This document shows positions 9,622 through 18,716 of a stretch of DNA of 52,655 nucleotides, piece after piece. The stretch is from assembly GCA_006844765.1 (NCBI GenBank), contig SPJV01000217.1:1-52655 (forward strand). The letters are read 5' to 3'. A program made the translations under genes and the position numbers. This DNA comes from Alphaproteobacteria bacterium. GTDB lineage: Bacteria > Pseudomonadota > Alphaproteobacteria > UBA8366 > Aestuariispiraceae. The notes under the pieces are model-generated. The model was not told the DNA's origin. It was given only the letters and a program-made list of their open reading frames with translations, and made no database searches. The stretch's first letter is position 1, and each line of letters starts with the position of its first letter.

Positions 9622-10629
9622 GTGACTCTTCACAAGGAAATACGCAGTCTGGTCTGGTCCTATCTCAGAGATCCATCCGCCGGTTGGGGACTTGGCTCTA
9701 TTGGGGCCTTGGGTGAGTTTCGCTTCGATCCGGATGAAGCGGTTGAATGTCGCGAAACGGAAAACGGCGGGGAGGTCTGCACCAAGCGGGGCGGGCTGCG
9801 TGTCACCCTATCGCCTTCTGTTGCAGTCACACCCTATGAAGTGCCATCGACGCGTCCTGGATTTTGGTCTCATGGAGTGGCTTTTTGCCTGCCGGAAGCG
9901 GCTGCTTTCCGTCAACGCCGGGGTGTCCTGACGGAGTTGGGCTATGACCGTGACGCGCTTCGCTCAGCAGACCGGGACAGTATTCTCTTCGACCTTGGAT
10001 TAGGCATAGGACATATCGAGGTCCTGGTGCGCGTCCGGGATCATACGCTCCTATCGACCTTGGGCGCTGCACGTGGTCGCCCCTTCCTTGATCCCGCGAA
10101 CCCGGCGCTAGCCGCCGTATTGGCGGCGTCTCCGCATCGTGTGTTCCGGTCCAGCCTTGGTCGGATTGAGGTCTTTGGTCCGATCCCGGGACCGGAGGAC
10201 AAAACACCAGACAGCGGTCCCCATTCCCATATTCTGCCGGAACTCTTGAAGGCGGGACGCAGCCATTCTGCGAATATTCCGATACCTGAGGGAACAGTGC
10301 CCTGTTTGTCCCTGTTCCCTGCCAATCCGGTAGTCGATCCATCCGGGAAGGATCAGACGGCTTTCGATGATAAAAGCCACAAGGCGTTTCAGAAAATCCT
10401 GACGCGGTTCGGCGATGCGGGCCGCGTGGCTCTGAAACAAAGGGTCCGTGACGCCATCATTGAGGGGAAACGACCCTATAACCCTGCCGACTTCAACCGG
10501 TTCGAGCGCCATGCCGTGCGAGTTTTACTGCGGCAACTCAGTACCGAAGGACTTGCGATCGCGGATAGGTTAGCCCCCTGGGCCAGTCGGTTCGATCCGC
10601 GTGGCATTGAAGATCTTCAGAATTCGTAA
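9622..10629 (+). CDS. Conserved-looking hypothetical protein, 335 residues
   Basis: I do not recognise a characterised family. The start used is GTG 9622 (nearby sequence: GCATTGTGACTCTTC). The protein appears soluble, with no signal peptide and no membrane segment. The N-terminal half is rich in beta-like segments (GSIGALGEFRFDPDEAV, GLRVTLSPSVAVTPYE). There is a short low-complexity proline/glycine stretch near residues 187-205 and a basic helical C-terminus (FNRFERHAVRVLLRQL). Codon usage matches its neighbours, which supports a real gene. It follows the dienelactone hydrolase by 26 bp and ends 7 bp before the convergent msrA stop. It might be a member of an alphaproteobacterial DUF family, but I cannot name it safely. 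Confidence 0.7.
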   Translation: MTLHKEIRSLVWSYLRDPSAGWGLGSIGALGEFRFDPDEAVECRETENGGEVCTKRGGLRVTLSPSVAVTPYEVPSTRPGFWSHGVAFCLPEAAAFRQRRGVLTELGYDRDALRSADRDSILFDLGLGIGHIEVLVRVRDHTLLSTLGAARGRPFLDPANPALAAVLAASPHRVFRSSLGRIEVFGPIPGPEDKTPDSGPHSHILPELLKAGRSHSANIPIPEGTVPCLSLFPANPVVDPSGKDQTAFDDKSHKAFQKILTRFGDAGRVALKQRVRDAIIEGKRPYNPADFNRFERHAVRVLLRQLSTEGLAIADRLAPWASRFDPRGIEDLQNS

Positions 10630-10636
10630 CGACGCC

Positions 10637-11299
10637 CTATTCTGCGGCGATGCCGGTCGGGATGGGACAAGAAACGCCGGTACCGCCCAACCCACAATAA
10701 CCGCTTGGGTTCTTCGCGAGATACTGCTGGTGATAGTCTTCAGCATAGTAGAACTCAGGCGCGTCCAGGATCTCGGTTGTGATCTCCCCAACCCTGGCCT
10801 TCTTCAAGGCTTGTTGATACCGCTCGCGCGAGGCTAGAGCCGTTGCCATCTGATCTTCGGATGTGACGTAGATGCCGGATCGATACTGTGTTCCGGTATC
10901 ATTGCCCTGCCGCATGCCCTGGGTCGGGTTGTGGGATTCCCAGAACAGGCCAAGTAAGTCGTCAAAACTGACGCGTGCCGGATCGTAGACAACCAGAACA
11001 ACCTCATTATGCCCGGTCATGCCGCTGCATACTTCCTTATAGGTCGGATTGGCGCCGAATCCGCCAGCATAGCCGACAGCGGTTGAATAGACCCCATGAT
11101 GTTCCCAGAACTTACGTTCGGCGCCCCAGAAACAGCCCAGGCCGAAGATGACAGTCTCCATACCCTCGGGGAAAGGGGCTTGGATGCGGGTGCCGAGCAC
11201 GAAATGATTTACCGGCACCGTGAAGGCCGGCTCCGCGCGACCGGGGAGGGCGTCCTGCTCGTTCGGTAGGCGAAGCTTATGTCGTGGGGTGAAGAACAT
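10637..11299 (-). CDS. msrA: Peptide methionine-(S)-S-oxide reductase MsrA
   Basis: This 220-residue protein carries the MsrA active-site motif GCFWGAER, with catalytic Cys56, followed by the GYAGGF and YKEVCSG blocks typical of the family. A C-terminal SGYCGLGGTGVSC segment supplies recycling cysteines. MsrA repairs methionine-S-sulfoxide in oxidised proteins using thioredoxin as reductant, normally in the cytoplasm. The roughly 45-residue N-terminal extension before the catalytic core (RHKLRLPNEQDALPGR, then VPVNHFVLGTRI) is common in the longer MsrA subgroup, as in the E. coli enzyme. It is convergent with the hypothetical gene on its left and has its own upstream region of about 97 bp before the MFS gene. 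Confidence 0.95.
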   Translation of the reverse strand: MFFTPRHKLRLPNEQDALPGRAEPAFTVPVNHFVLGTRIQAPFPEGMETVIFGLGCFWGAERKFWEHHGVYSTAVGYAGGFGANPTYKEVCSGMTGHNEVVLVVYDPARVSFDDLLGLFWESHNPTQGMRQGNDTGTQYRSGIYVTSEDQMATALASRERYQQALKKARVGEITTEILDAPEFYYAEDYHQQYLAKNPSGYCGLGGTGVSCPIPTGIAAE

Positions 11300-11396
11300 C
11301 GGTTTACTCCCTGACCATTGCGCAATTGCGTTCGCGCCGAATTCTCAACGCGTGTTGTCCTAAGATTGGCGCAAGTTTGGGAAAAGTCCAGTAACG

Positions 11397-12578
11397 CTAT
11401 TTCAGAACTGCGCGACTGATCATGGTCAGAACCGCTGATCCAACCGCCAGAACGCCGACCAGAACAAAGGCGTGGGTCAGGTCAATGGCGCCTGCCCAGC
11501 CAGCCAAGAAAGCGCCCAGCGCACCGACCCCATCCAGGATGATAAAGGCAGTGCCCAGCGTCGTGCCTTCGCTACGGCCGGAAAGATCAACGGCGGAGGC
11601 GAGAACAGCGGATCTGATACCTTCCAAGGCCGCGATGATCATGGTGAGCCCGATGATCGTCGCGATCAGATCGTCCGCGACGACGACAAGGAAAGCGCCG
11701 CCTGCTGCAATTGAGCAGCCGACCACCACAACCGGGTACCGACCGACGACATCGGATATCTTGCCAACCATGGGCTGGGATAAGGCGCCGACCAAGATTG
11801 TGCCGGAATAGATGAGACTGGTGTCCCAGATATCCAGTCCCTTGGTCTGCCGTAAGAAAAGGGGCGTCATCGCAACCGCACCGGTCATGGCGAGGTTGTA
11901 GAGAACCATCGTCACCATCAACATGACGCCGCGCCGGCTGAACCAGTCCTTTGCGATGCCTTTCAAATCCAATGCTGCGCCAGATCGTGCTTCGACCTTT
12001 GGGACCATGCGGGCAATGAAGAACAGGAACAGCAGCCCCATCACCAGCGTCGGTGCGACGGAGATTTGTAAGGCAGTGCGCCAATCGAAGAAGGTGAGAG
12101 TGTAACCGGCCACCAAGGGGGCCGCGACACCGGAAAGTGTGCCGCCAATTGCGTGGATACCGAGGACCCTGGCTCTCGCATTCGGTGCCGCGCGGGTCAA
12201 GATACCCGTCGCCATCGGATGCCAGGCCGCATCACCCATACAGGCGATCGCCATCATAAGCCCAAGGAACCAGAAACCTTCTGACATGCTGGCAAACAAA
12301 TAGCCCATGACCACCCAGAAGAACGTCACGGCGATCCATCGTCCCCGGTCGGAAACCCGGTCCGCCAAGATCCCGGCCGGCAGATAGGCGATTGCGCCAC
12401 CCAGACTCTGCATGGTGAGCAACAACCCGACTTGGGGCGCACTCAATCCCAGGTCAGCAGCAATCGCAGGCGCGATCAGATAGACGGCGCCAAAAGGCCA
12501 ATCGATGCACAGATGGCCGAAGCTCAACCAATGTGGCAGCCTGTCTCGTTTTGGAGTATCAGCAGGTATAGCGGTCAT
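11397..12578 (-). CDS. Major facilitator superfamily transporter
   Basis: This 393-residue protein is dominated by hydrophobic segments consistent with 12 membrane helices, plus an MFS-type loop after helix 2 (ADRVSDRGRW) and its counterpart in the second half (GKISDVVGRYP). The frame stays open to 12788, but I place the start at ATG 12578 (MTAIPADTPKRDRL) because the upstream residues are charged, cysteine-rich and unlike a transporter N-terminus. The GDAAWHPMATG segment resembles the fosmidomycin-resistance (Fsr) branch, but the substrate cannot be assigned. It is an inner-membrane secondary transporter and likely an exporter. It is divergent from the next MFS gene, and the 123 bp between them must hold both promoters. 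Confidence 0.85.
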   Translation of the reverse strand: MTAIPADTPKRDRLPHWLSFGHLCIDWPFGAVYLIAPAIAADLGLSAPQVGLLLTMQSLGGAIAYLPAGILADRVSDRGRWIAVTFFWVVMGYLFASMSEGFWFLGLMMAIACMGDAAWHPMATGILTRAAPNARARVLGIHAIGGTLSGVAAPLVAGYTLTFFDWRTALQISVAPTLVMGLLFLFFIARMVPKVEARSGAALDLKGIAKDWFSRRGVMLMVTMVLYNLAMTGAVAMTPLFLRQTKGLDIWDTSLIYSGTILVGALSQPMVGKISDVVGRYPVVVVGCSIAAGGAFLVVVADDLIATIIGLTMIIAALEGIRSAVLASAVDLSGRSEGTTLGTAFIILDGVGALGAFLAGWAGAIDLTHAFVLVGVLAVGSAVLTMISRAVLK

Positions 12579-12701
12579 GGCGGCGAACCTAGCACTGCGC
12601 CGGCCACTGCCCCAATAAAAAAAATCTAATGCGCGGATAACCTCCTTGCGGCGACAGGTGGCCGTGAAGCGGCTATGGTTCGGCTCAAAGGAAGGGATGC
12701 A

Positions 12702-13874
12702 ATGGTTAGCCAGACGAGCATGACAAGAAACGGGGTCGCGGCACTCGCCGGCGGCGTGTTGTTGATGCTCGTCCTGGGGACAGTACACGCGTTCTCTGTC
12801 TTCCTTGAGCCGTTGGAGGCAGCCTTCGGGGAACCGCGCGGCGCGGTCAGCTTGTGTTACTCGCTAGCCCTGGTTTGCATTACGATCTCGGTCCTATCCG
12901 GCGGCATGATATTTCCCCGGTTGAGCGCGGCACGGCTTGTGATCCTGCTGTCGCTGTTGGGCATCGCAGGCCTGTCCATTGCTGGCTATGCCGGCAGCCT
13001 GTCGATGGTCTGGATCGGCTTCGGTCTTGTGTTCGGAATAGCAAACGGTCTCGGGTATGGGTTCTCGCTGCAGTTCTGTGCGCAGGCGAACCCGGGCATC
13101 GCCGGAATTGCCATGGGGGTGATTACCGCGGCCTATGGTCTAGGCGCGGCGTTGGGACCGATACCGTTGTCGTTGCTTATCGAGGCTTTCGGTCCCACCG
13201 GCGGTTTTTTAGGACTGGCGGTGGCCTTGGCAGTTGTCGGACCGGTTGCGGCCATTCTGTTTGCCTGGTCCGGATGCAATTTTGTCTCTTCGCCCACAGA
13301 CCAGCCAAATGGATTGCCGGAGGGGAAGTCAGGCCTGATCCGCCTTTGGATTGGCTATGGTGGGGCTGTTGCCGCCGGGTTGATGGCAATCGGCCATGCC
13401 AGCGGCATCGCCCGGGCTGCCGGTCTTTCCGATGAGGCTGTATTGGCGGGGCCGATTGTCATCGCCGCAGCAAATACGGTGGGCAGCCTCTGTGGGGGCT
13501 ACGCCGTGGACCGTATGGCGGCAAGAATGCCCCTGCTTCTTTCCATCCTGGCGACGAGCATAGGCTTGCTGGCCTTAACGGTTGGGGAGGGACTGATCAT
13601 GATACTGACAGCACTGGGGGTGATCGGCTTTGCCTATGGCGCCATCATCGCTGCTTATCCCGCCGCGATTTCCGCCGCTTTTGGTGCGACAGTGGGCGTC
13701 GGGGTCTATGGCAGAGTCTTCACTGCCTGGGGTGCCGCTGGCTTATGCGCGCCCTGGGTCGCTGGCGTCGTTTATGAAGGAACGGGTGGGTATGTCGCCG
13801 CGCTGGGCATGGCGGGCCTGTTATGTATCATTGCCATTGGCGCAGTCTGGCGCTTCCCTTCCCGGCAGGCTTGA
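12702..13874 (+). CDS. MFS transporter, OFA (oxalate/formate antiporter)-like
   Basis: This 390-residue integral membrane protein has about 12 hydrophobic helices. The opening (GVLLMLVLGTVHAFSVFLEPLE) and the FGIANGLGYGFSLQ block resemble the OFA/monocarboxylate branch of the MFS. I choose ATG 12702 rather than the in-frame ATG 12675 because AAGGAAGGGA precedes it at ribosome-binding distance. The predicted role is proton-coupled or exchange transport of a small organic anion; the substrate is inferred only from family resemblance. It is divergent from another MFS gene and is followed after 33 bp by a SnoaL-like gene in the same direction, which may be co-transcribed. Confidence 0.83.
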   Translation: MVSQTSMTRNGVAALAGGVLLMLVLGTVHAFSVFLEPLEAAFGEPRGAVSLCYSLALVCITISVLSGGMIFPRLSAARLVILLSLLGIAGLSIAGYAGSLSMVWIGFGLVFGIANGLGYGFSLQFCAQANPGIAGIAMGVITAAYGLGAALGPIPLSLLIEAFGPTGGFLGLAVALAVVGPVAAILFAWSGCNFVSSPTDQPNGLPEGKSGLIRLWIGYGGAVAAGLMAIGHASGIARAAGLSDEAVLAGPIVIAAANTVGSLCGGYAVDRMAARMPLLLSILATSIGLLALTVGEGLIMILTALGVIGFAYGAIIAAYPAAISAAFGATVGVGVYGRVFTAWGAAGLCAPWVAGVVYEGTGGYVAALGMAGLLCIIAIGAVWRFPSRQA

Positions 13875-13907
13875 AGCCCGGACGTAGATCAGATCAGGAG
13901 AGCAATT

Positions 13908-14282
13908 TTGTCCGCTCTTGAAAGCCTATCGACCGATTCACCGGCAGTCGCGCTGGCCAAACAGTATTTTTCGCTGTCGAACAAAAGCGATATGGCGGGC
14001 ATCCGTGCGATGATGAGGGATAGCACGACCTATAGCTCCGCGAATACCGGGGTTTATCTGGGTGTCGAGGCGATACTGGAGATGCAGACCGCCTTCCACA
14101 CGCGCTTCGCCACGCTGAACTGGGACGTTCATAGTATTGATGAGGAACGACCCGGCGTCGTCCGCTTCACCTTTACCTTCTCAGCCCGCACACATGAGGG
14201 GGAAGAGCTACAGTTTGACGGCGTCGAATACGTGATCATTCATGATGGACATATCCAACATATCGAAGTCCGAAACGCCTGA
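13908..14282 (+). CDS. SnoaL/NTF2-like small protein
   Basis: This 124-residue protein starts at TTG 13908, supported by AGGAG eight bases upstream. It has the alpha+beta cone pattern of the SnoaL/NTF2-like superfamily: an N-terminal helix pair (ALAKQYFSLSNKSDMAGIRAM), a YLGVEAILEMQ segment, then antiparallel strands ending in VIIHDGHIQHIEVRN. Family members include polyketide cyclases, steroid isomerases and many uncharacterised binding proteins, so the function is unknown. It sits 33 bp downstream of the OFA-like transporter, and 59 bp separate it from the convergent ubiD stop. Confidence 0.75.
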   Translation: MSALESLSTDSPAVALAKQYFSLSNKSDMAGIRAMMRDSTTYSSANTGVYLGVEAILEMQTAFHTRFATLNWDVHSIDEERPGVVRFTFTFSARTHEGEELQFDGVEYVIIHDGHIQHIEVRNA

Positions 14283-14341
14283 ACCCGCATTTATCTGAAT
14301 ATGTATATGAACATCTGGCTGAAGAACTGGCTGAATAGCCG

Positions 14342-15853
14342 TTACCAAATGCTCTTTCCGGCGCCGGGAAGGCCGAGCTCTCCCCACATGCGGTCGATCT
14401 TGTCGACCACCTCTTGATCCATCGCGATCTTGGTGCCCCATTCCCGCTTGGTTTCTGGCGGCCATTTATTGGTGGCGTCCAGTCCGATCTTGGAGCCAAG
14501 GCCACTTTCCGGGCTGGCGAAGTCGAGATAATCGATCGGCGTGTTCTCAATCATGGTGATATCACGGGCTGGATCCATGCGTGTCGACAGGGCCCACATC
14601 ACATCCTTCCAATCCCGCGCGTTGATATCGTCATCCACGACAATTAGCCATTTCGTATACATGAACTGGCGCAGATAGGACCACGCCCCCATCATCACCC
14701 GCTTGGCATGCCCCGGATAGGCCTTCTTCATGGAGATGACCGCGATCCGGTAGGAACAACCTTCCGGCGGCAGCCAGAAATCCACGATCTCTGGGAATTG
14801 CTGCTGAAGCAGGGGGATGAAGACTTCATTCAGCGCTTCCCCCAGGATCGAGGGTTCATCCGGCGGGCGGCTGGTGAAGGTCGAAAGATAGATTGGGTTC
14901 TTGCGCATGGTGATTGCCGAAACGCGAAAAACCGGGAAGGGCTCTACGGAGTTATAGTAACCGGTGTGATCGCCATAGGGTCCTTCATCCGCATATTCGT
15001 CCAGCATGACATGGCCTTCCAAGACGATTTCTGCCTCGGCGGGGACTTTCAGTGGGACAGTCTTACAATCGACCAGCTCAGCCTTCTTTCCGCGCAGCAG
15101 GCCGGCAAATTGATACTCGGACAGCGTATCCGGGACCGGCGTGACGGCGGCAAGGATGGTGCCCGGATCGGCACCGATCACGGCTGCTGCAGGCAATGGA
15201 TCGGGTCGCGAGTTTTTCCAGCGCGCGTGATGCTGTGCGCCGCCTCGATGTTTCAGCCACCGCATGATGGTGCTGTCCCGCCCCGTCACCTGCATGCGGT
15301 AGATGCCCAGGTTGAAGGCGTCGGCCTTGTCGCCCTTCGGATTGGGGCCCTGGGTTACGACCAAGGGCCAGGTGATCAGGGGGGCGGGCTCACCTGGCCA
15401 GCAGGTTTGTATCGGCAGGCGTGAGAGATCGATATCGTCCCCTTGCAGCACCACTTCCTGACAGGGCGCGCGGGATACGGTCTTCGGCTTCATGGCAAAG
15501 ACCTGTTTCACAAGCGGCAGCATCTCCAGCGCTTCCTTGATCCCGCCCGGCGGTTCGGGTTGGCGTAGGAAGGCCAGTGTCTCCCCCACCTCCCGCAGCT
15601 GGTCGGGCTCCCGGTCCATACCCCAGGCAACACGCTCCACGGATCCGAACAGGTTCACAAGTACCGGCATTTCATGCGGCGTGCCGTCCGGATGAACAGG
15701 ATTCTCGAACAGAACCGCCGGCCCGCGCTCTGCCAAAAGCCTGGTTTGGATCTCCGTCATCTCAAGATACGGGCTGACCGGGGCGGATACTCTGTAAAGC
15801 CGCCCTTCCTGCTCCAACCGTGCGATGAAGTCCCGCATTGATCCGTAAGGCAT
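14342..15853 (-). CDS. ubiD: UbiD-family prenylated-FMN-dependent decarboxylase
   Basis: This 503-residue protein is close in length to E. coli UbiD (497). I prefer ATG 15853 (MPYGSMRDFIARLEQEG), which matches the usual UbiD N-terminus and has AAGGACGG upstream; the frame is open to 15898. Hallmarks seen are NLGIYRMQVTGRDSTIM, which contains the Asn and Arg that bind the prenylated flavin, and DEYADEGPYGDHTGYY, the acidic active-site region. Known role: decarboxylation of 3-polyprenyl-4-hydroxybenzoate in ubiquinone synthesis, needing UbiX to make the cofactor. No ubiX is present here. The presence of ubiA 4 kb away on the same strand supports the ubiquinone role, although some UbiD homologues act on other aromatic acids. 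Confidence 0.9.
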   Translation of the reverse strand: MPYGSMRDFIARLEQEGRLYRVSAPVSPYLEMTEIQTRLLAERGPAVLFENPVHPDGTPHEMPVLVNLFGSVERVAWGMDREPDQLREVGETLAFLRQPEPPGGIKEALEMLPLVKQVFAMKPKTVSRAPCQEVVLQGDDIDLSRLPIQTCWPGEPAPLITWPLVVTQGPNPKGDKADAFNLGIYRMQVTGRDSTIMRWLKHRGGAQHHARWKNSRPDPLPAAAVIGADPGTILAAVTPVPDTLSEYQFAGLLRGKKAELVDCKTVPLKVPAEAEIVLEGHVMLDEYADEGPYGDHTGYYNSVEPFPVFRVSAITMRKNPIYLSTFTSRPPDEPSILGEALNEVFIPLLQQQFPEIVDFWLPPEGCSYRIAVISMKKAYPGHAKRVMMGAWSYLRQFMYTKWLIVVDDDINARDWKDVMWALSTRMDPARDITMIENTPIDYLDFASPESGLGSKIGLDATNKWPPETKREWGTKIAMDQEVVDKIDRMWGELGLPGAGKSIW

Positions 15854-15962
15854 AGCAAACACCGTCCTTGCTTCGGCCACTGTGCGACGGGCCGTCATCT
15901 TTCACCGTCGGCGAATATGCTCTAAACCGGAAGCCGGTCAAGCTATCAGGAGGGTGGCGGAG

Positions 15963-16337
15963 ATGTCAGAGATCTATTGGGTGGTCGGCGGACGCTACAC
16001 CGACACCAGTTTTTCGGAAATCGAACCCGGTGAGAAAGAAGCCCGCCTGGGTCCTTTCCATGCCTATGATCAGGCCAAGGCGGTCTGGCGTGCGAAGGCG
16101 ATGGAAACGGTCGACGAGGCCTTCGCGCGGTTTTCCATCGAGCGGGATAGCCATGTCGAACATTGGGTGATCGGTGGCGTCTATTCGGGTACCGACTTTC
16201 ATGAGATCGCGGATGGCGGTGTCGAAGAACGATATGGCCCGTTCGAGGCCTATGAGGCGGCGCAGGAGAAATGGCGGGAACGTGCCATGGCAACCGTCGA
16301 TGACGCCTATGCCCGGTTCAGGATTGAAAAGCTATGA
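15963..16337 (+). CDS. Tandem DUF4170-like protein
   Basis: This 124-residue protein is made of two similar units of about 58 residues. Unit 1 runs WVVGGRYTDTSFSEI ... ARLGPFHAYDQAKAVW and unit 2 runs WVIGGVYSGTDFHEI ... ERYGPFEAYEAAQEKW. Each ends in a similar AMxTVDxAxARF segment. This matches the DUF4170 domain as I recall it, normally a single small domain in alphaproteobacteria; its function is unknown. ATG 15963 is chosen over upstream in-frame codons because AGGAGGGTGG precedes it. The stop overlaps the start of the next gene in an ATGA junction, so the two are translationally coupled. It is divergent from ubiD. Confidence 0.75.
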   Translation: MSEIYWVVGGRYTDTSFSEIEPGEKEARLGPFHAYDQAKAVWRAKAMETVDEAFARFSIERDSHVEHWVIGGVYSGTDFHEIADGGVEERYGPFEAYEAAQEKWRERAMATVDDAYARFRIEKL

Positions 16338-17065
16338 ACACGACTGACGATGCCGCCCGCCTTGCTTGGGCCCGCGCCTATCCCTATGAGGCGCCGGAGC
16401 GGTCCTATATCTATCATGTTGATGGTATTAAGGCCTTTGATCCAGGTTCTATCGCGGGGCGTACGCCTGTACTCGCGATTGGGTCGAACCGGGCGCCGGA
16501 GCGCTTGAAACAAAAATTCGGACATGATGCAGCGCATGAAGTGCCGGTCCAAAAAGCACGCCTGTTCAATTTTGATATCGTTTACTCCTCACATATCACC
16601 AATTACGGCGCAGCGCCGGCCATGTTGCAGGTGTCACCGGGGACACAGATTGAACTATGGCTCAATTGGCTGACAGATGAGCAGTTGGAGATCATGCACG
16701 AGACAGAGATCAGAGCGGCCAATTATGTCTTCGCCGCTCTGAAGAGTGTACGCGTACTGTTGGAGGATGGTCGTCGGATTGGAACGATCCACGCCTATGT
16801 TGGGAATAGAGGGCATTTGAGCTGTAACAAGGTGCCGCTCGCCATGAGTGCCGTGCCGGCAATGAACCGACGCTATCCGCAGGCCGATACGGCGGGTGCC
16901 CTGGAATTCATGCATAAAAAGTCCAAGGCACTGGAAGGGCTGGATGAATTCATCCTGCGCTGCATCGACGATGGTGAGTATCGCGACCGGATGGTGGAGG
17001 TGATTTCCAGCGATGCGATCCCCTTTGGGTTTCCCTACGAAGTCGTAAAGGCTGATGATCTTTAG
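16334..17065 (+). CDS. Hypothetical protein, possibly gamma-glutamylcyclotransferase-like
   Basis: This 243-residue soluble protein overlaps the tandem DUF4170 gene by four bases (ATGA), indicating an operon. The segment VLAIGSNRAPERLKQKFG resembles the YGSN substrate-loop signature of gamma-glutamylcyclotransferase-like folds, but the leading Tyr is replaced and I see no clear catalytic Glu context. The assignment is therefore weak. The rest (LNWLTDEQLEIMHETE, GNRGHLSCNKVPLAM) is unfamiliar. There is no signal peptide or membrane segment. Its stop codon overlaps that of the convergent MarR gene. Confidence 0.6.
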   Translation: MNTTDDAARLAWARAYPYEAPERSYIYHVDGIKAFDPGSIAGRTPVLAIGSNRAPERLKQKFGHDAAHEVPVQKARLFNFDIVYSSHITNYGAAPAMLQVSPGTQIELWLNWLTDEQLEIMHETEIRAANYVFAALKSVRVLLEDGRRIGTIHAYVGNRGHLSCNKVPLAMSAVPAMNRRYPQADTAGALEFMHKKSKALEGLDEFILRCIDDGEYRDRMVEVISSDAIPFGFPYEVVKADDL

Positions 17066-17514
17066 CGGTTTTCGTCCAACCACCTTTTCAGGATGTCGAG
17101 CTGCCGATACAGTCCTGTCATATCCTCAATCGACCAGTCTTCATAAAGCGTCTCTATAAGGGGCGCGAGGCGGGCAATCCCGGCACTATGTTGGGACCGC
17201 CCCCGCTCCGTCAGAAAATGGCGTTTGATCCGCCCATCCGATGGGTCGGGTGCGATGCGTAACAACCCGGCTTCAACCATTGCCTTCAAGGTTTTTGTGA
17301 CACCGGGCTGCTGTTGCTGCATGGCGCGGGCAACCTCTGTCACGGTCTTCCCCTCTTCTGCGCGATGGCTGAAGTGGTTCAGCATGACGAAATGCGGCCA
17401 AGGCAAGTCGATATCCGCGATACTTCGGCTCGCCTTCGTTCGGGCCAGCTGCTCGATGATGCCGACCCAGTTGATGATCCGATAGCCCAGGGCTGCTTTA
17501 TCTGATGGTTCCAT
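17062..17514 (-). CDS. MarR-family transcriptional regulator
   Basis: This 150-residue protein has the MarR winged-helix layout: an N-terminal dimer helix (ALGYRIINWVGIIEQL), a helix-turn-helix (KTVTEVARAMQQQQPGVTKTLKAMVEAGLL), and the wing (IAPDPSDGRIKRHFLTERG) with the typical DxRxK pattern. The start ATG 17514 (MEPSDKAAL) gives the normal family length of about 150; the frame runs further upstream only as sequence overlapping the neighbouring gene. It lies 13 bp downstream of the nitroreductase stop on the same strand, so it is probably co-transcribed and controls that operon through the paired operator near 18717-18787. The inducer is unknown. Confidence 0.85.
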   Translation of the reverse strand: MEPSDKAALGYRIINWVGIIEQLARTKASRSIADIDLPWPHFVMLNHFSHRAEEGKTVTEVARAMQQQQPGVTKTLKAMVEAGLLRIAPDPSDGRIKRHFLTERGRSQHSAGIARLAPLIETLYEDWSIEDMTGLYRQLDILKRWLDENR

Positions 17515-17527
17515 GAGCCTGATAGAA

Positions 17528-18700
17528 TCAGGTTCGGATGATGCTGTCGAGAGGTCTGCGCGGGGACGGTGCCGATTGATCCGCATAACCGAGGCGGAAC
17601 AACATCTGAATCGTTGTGCCTGGCTTGGCCCCGACAGCGGTTCGGAATTGCTGTTGGAGCTCTGACATCTCCGGATACTCTTGCAGCAGTTGGCTGACTG
17701 GATGCATCGCGACACCCTGTGCCGTCGCGCGGAGATTGAGGCGGACATAGGCGCGTCCAGCGGCGATTTGCTGCGCGCGGCTATTGCCCTCTGTCGCGAT
17801 CCACCCGAAGGATGGCGTCGCCCCTGCCCAGCCCAGGGCATAGTCGATCCCGCCTTGATAGGCCATTGTCCCGGGCTGCATTGCTTTTTCCCGCGTCATG
17901 ATGCCGAAGCGTTTCAACCACCAGAACATCGGACCATGAAGGTCGATGCCGTCAGGGTTTACGGCGATCTCCTCTGCGCCGACCCGGGTCAGGTCGATAC
18001 TTTCCTTCAACATGCGTGGTGTCTGCATCTCCAGCGCCATGGCATCCCGCGTCAGATTGCGGAGCCGGTCAGGAAGCGGCCCGTCCTTTGCGATGTTCAA
18101 TGAAATTGTTGTGTCGATATGGGAAGCTCTAAGATCCGCCTCGTGGGACGGGAGGAGCGGCTTGTCTAGATCATAGGGCTCCTTGCAGGATCGACGCGCT
18201 GGGATTGCGTTGAATAGAGGGTCGGGAGATATCGTTTTATCTTTCGCGATCTTGATCCGCGCGACAGGTTGTGCCGGCAGGGCTGAAACATCGGCATCCG
18301 GCCCCGGCATTCCCTCCGGCAAGAGGGTGATGTCCGCCCGGTAGCCACGTTGCCGCAACGCGATATCAAGAAGCTCGATGAAGGTTCCGAAACCGATGAG
18401 GATTTGTCGGCCATAGGGATCGGTTTCCGGCAGGGTGCGAGAGGCATCCCAAAGCAAGGTGATCGCGTCTTTATCTCTCAAATCTGCGATCCAGGGCTGG
18501 AGATTATGAGGATTGGGCGCCAGGAGTGCATGGGCCAGAGCCCTTTCGCGCACATCTTGCCGGTCATGCCCCGGCTCGGTCCAAGGGGCGATGGCAGAAG
18601 ACGGCATGGTGTCGCATTGGGTTAGCCCGACAGCGGAAGCGCCGAGCAAGGCACCGGATCCACCAATCATGCGCAGTAAACGTCGGCGAGAAGTTAGCAT
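17528..18700 (-). CDS. Exported Acg-type nitroreductase-fold protein
   Basis: This 390-residue protein starts at ATG 18700 with GGAGGAAAC directly upstream. The N-terminus (MLTSRRRLLRMIGGSG then a hydrophobic run) resembles a twin-arginine signal, consistent with export of a folded flavoprotein. The motif LLAPNPHNLQPW is the FMN-binding opening of the Acg/nitroreductase family. Later blocks (RRSCKEPYD, GRAYVRLNLRATAQGVAMHPVSQ, MLFRLGYAD) fit the same fold. A cysteine in LTQCD might make it a lipoprotein instead. The substrate is unknown; family members reduce nitro or quinone compounds, or sequester flavin. It is followed after 13 bp by the MarR gene, and the AT-rich upstream region has paired repeats. 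Confidence 0.8.
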   Translation of the reverse strand: MLTSRRRLLRMIGGSGALLGASAVGLTQCDTMPSSAIAPWTEPGHDRQDVRERALAHALLAPNPHNLQPWIADLRDKDAITLLWDASRTLPETDPYGRQILIGFGTFIELLDIALRQRGYRADITLLPEGMPGPDADVSALPAQPVARIKIAKDKTISPDPLFNAIPARRSCKEPYDLDKPLLPSHEADLRASHIDTTISLNIAKDGPLPDRLRNLTRDAMALEMQTPRMLKESIDLTRVGAEEIAVNPDGIDLHGPMFWWLKRFGIMTREKAMQPGTMAYQGGIDYALGWAGATPSFGWIATEGNSRAQQIAAGRAYVRLNLRATAQGVAMHPVSQLLQEYPEMSELQQQFRTAVGAKPGTTIQMLFRLGYADQSAPSPRRPLDSIIRT

Positions 18701-18716
18701 TGTTTCCTCCATATAC

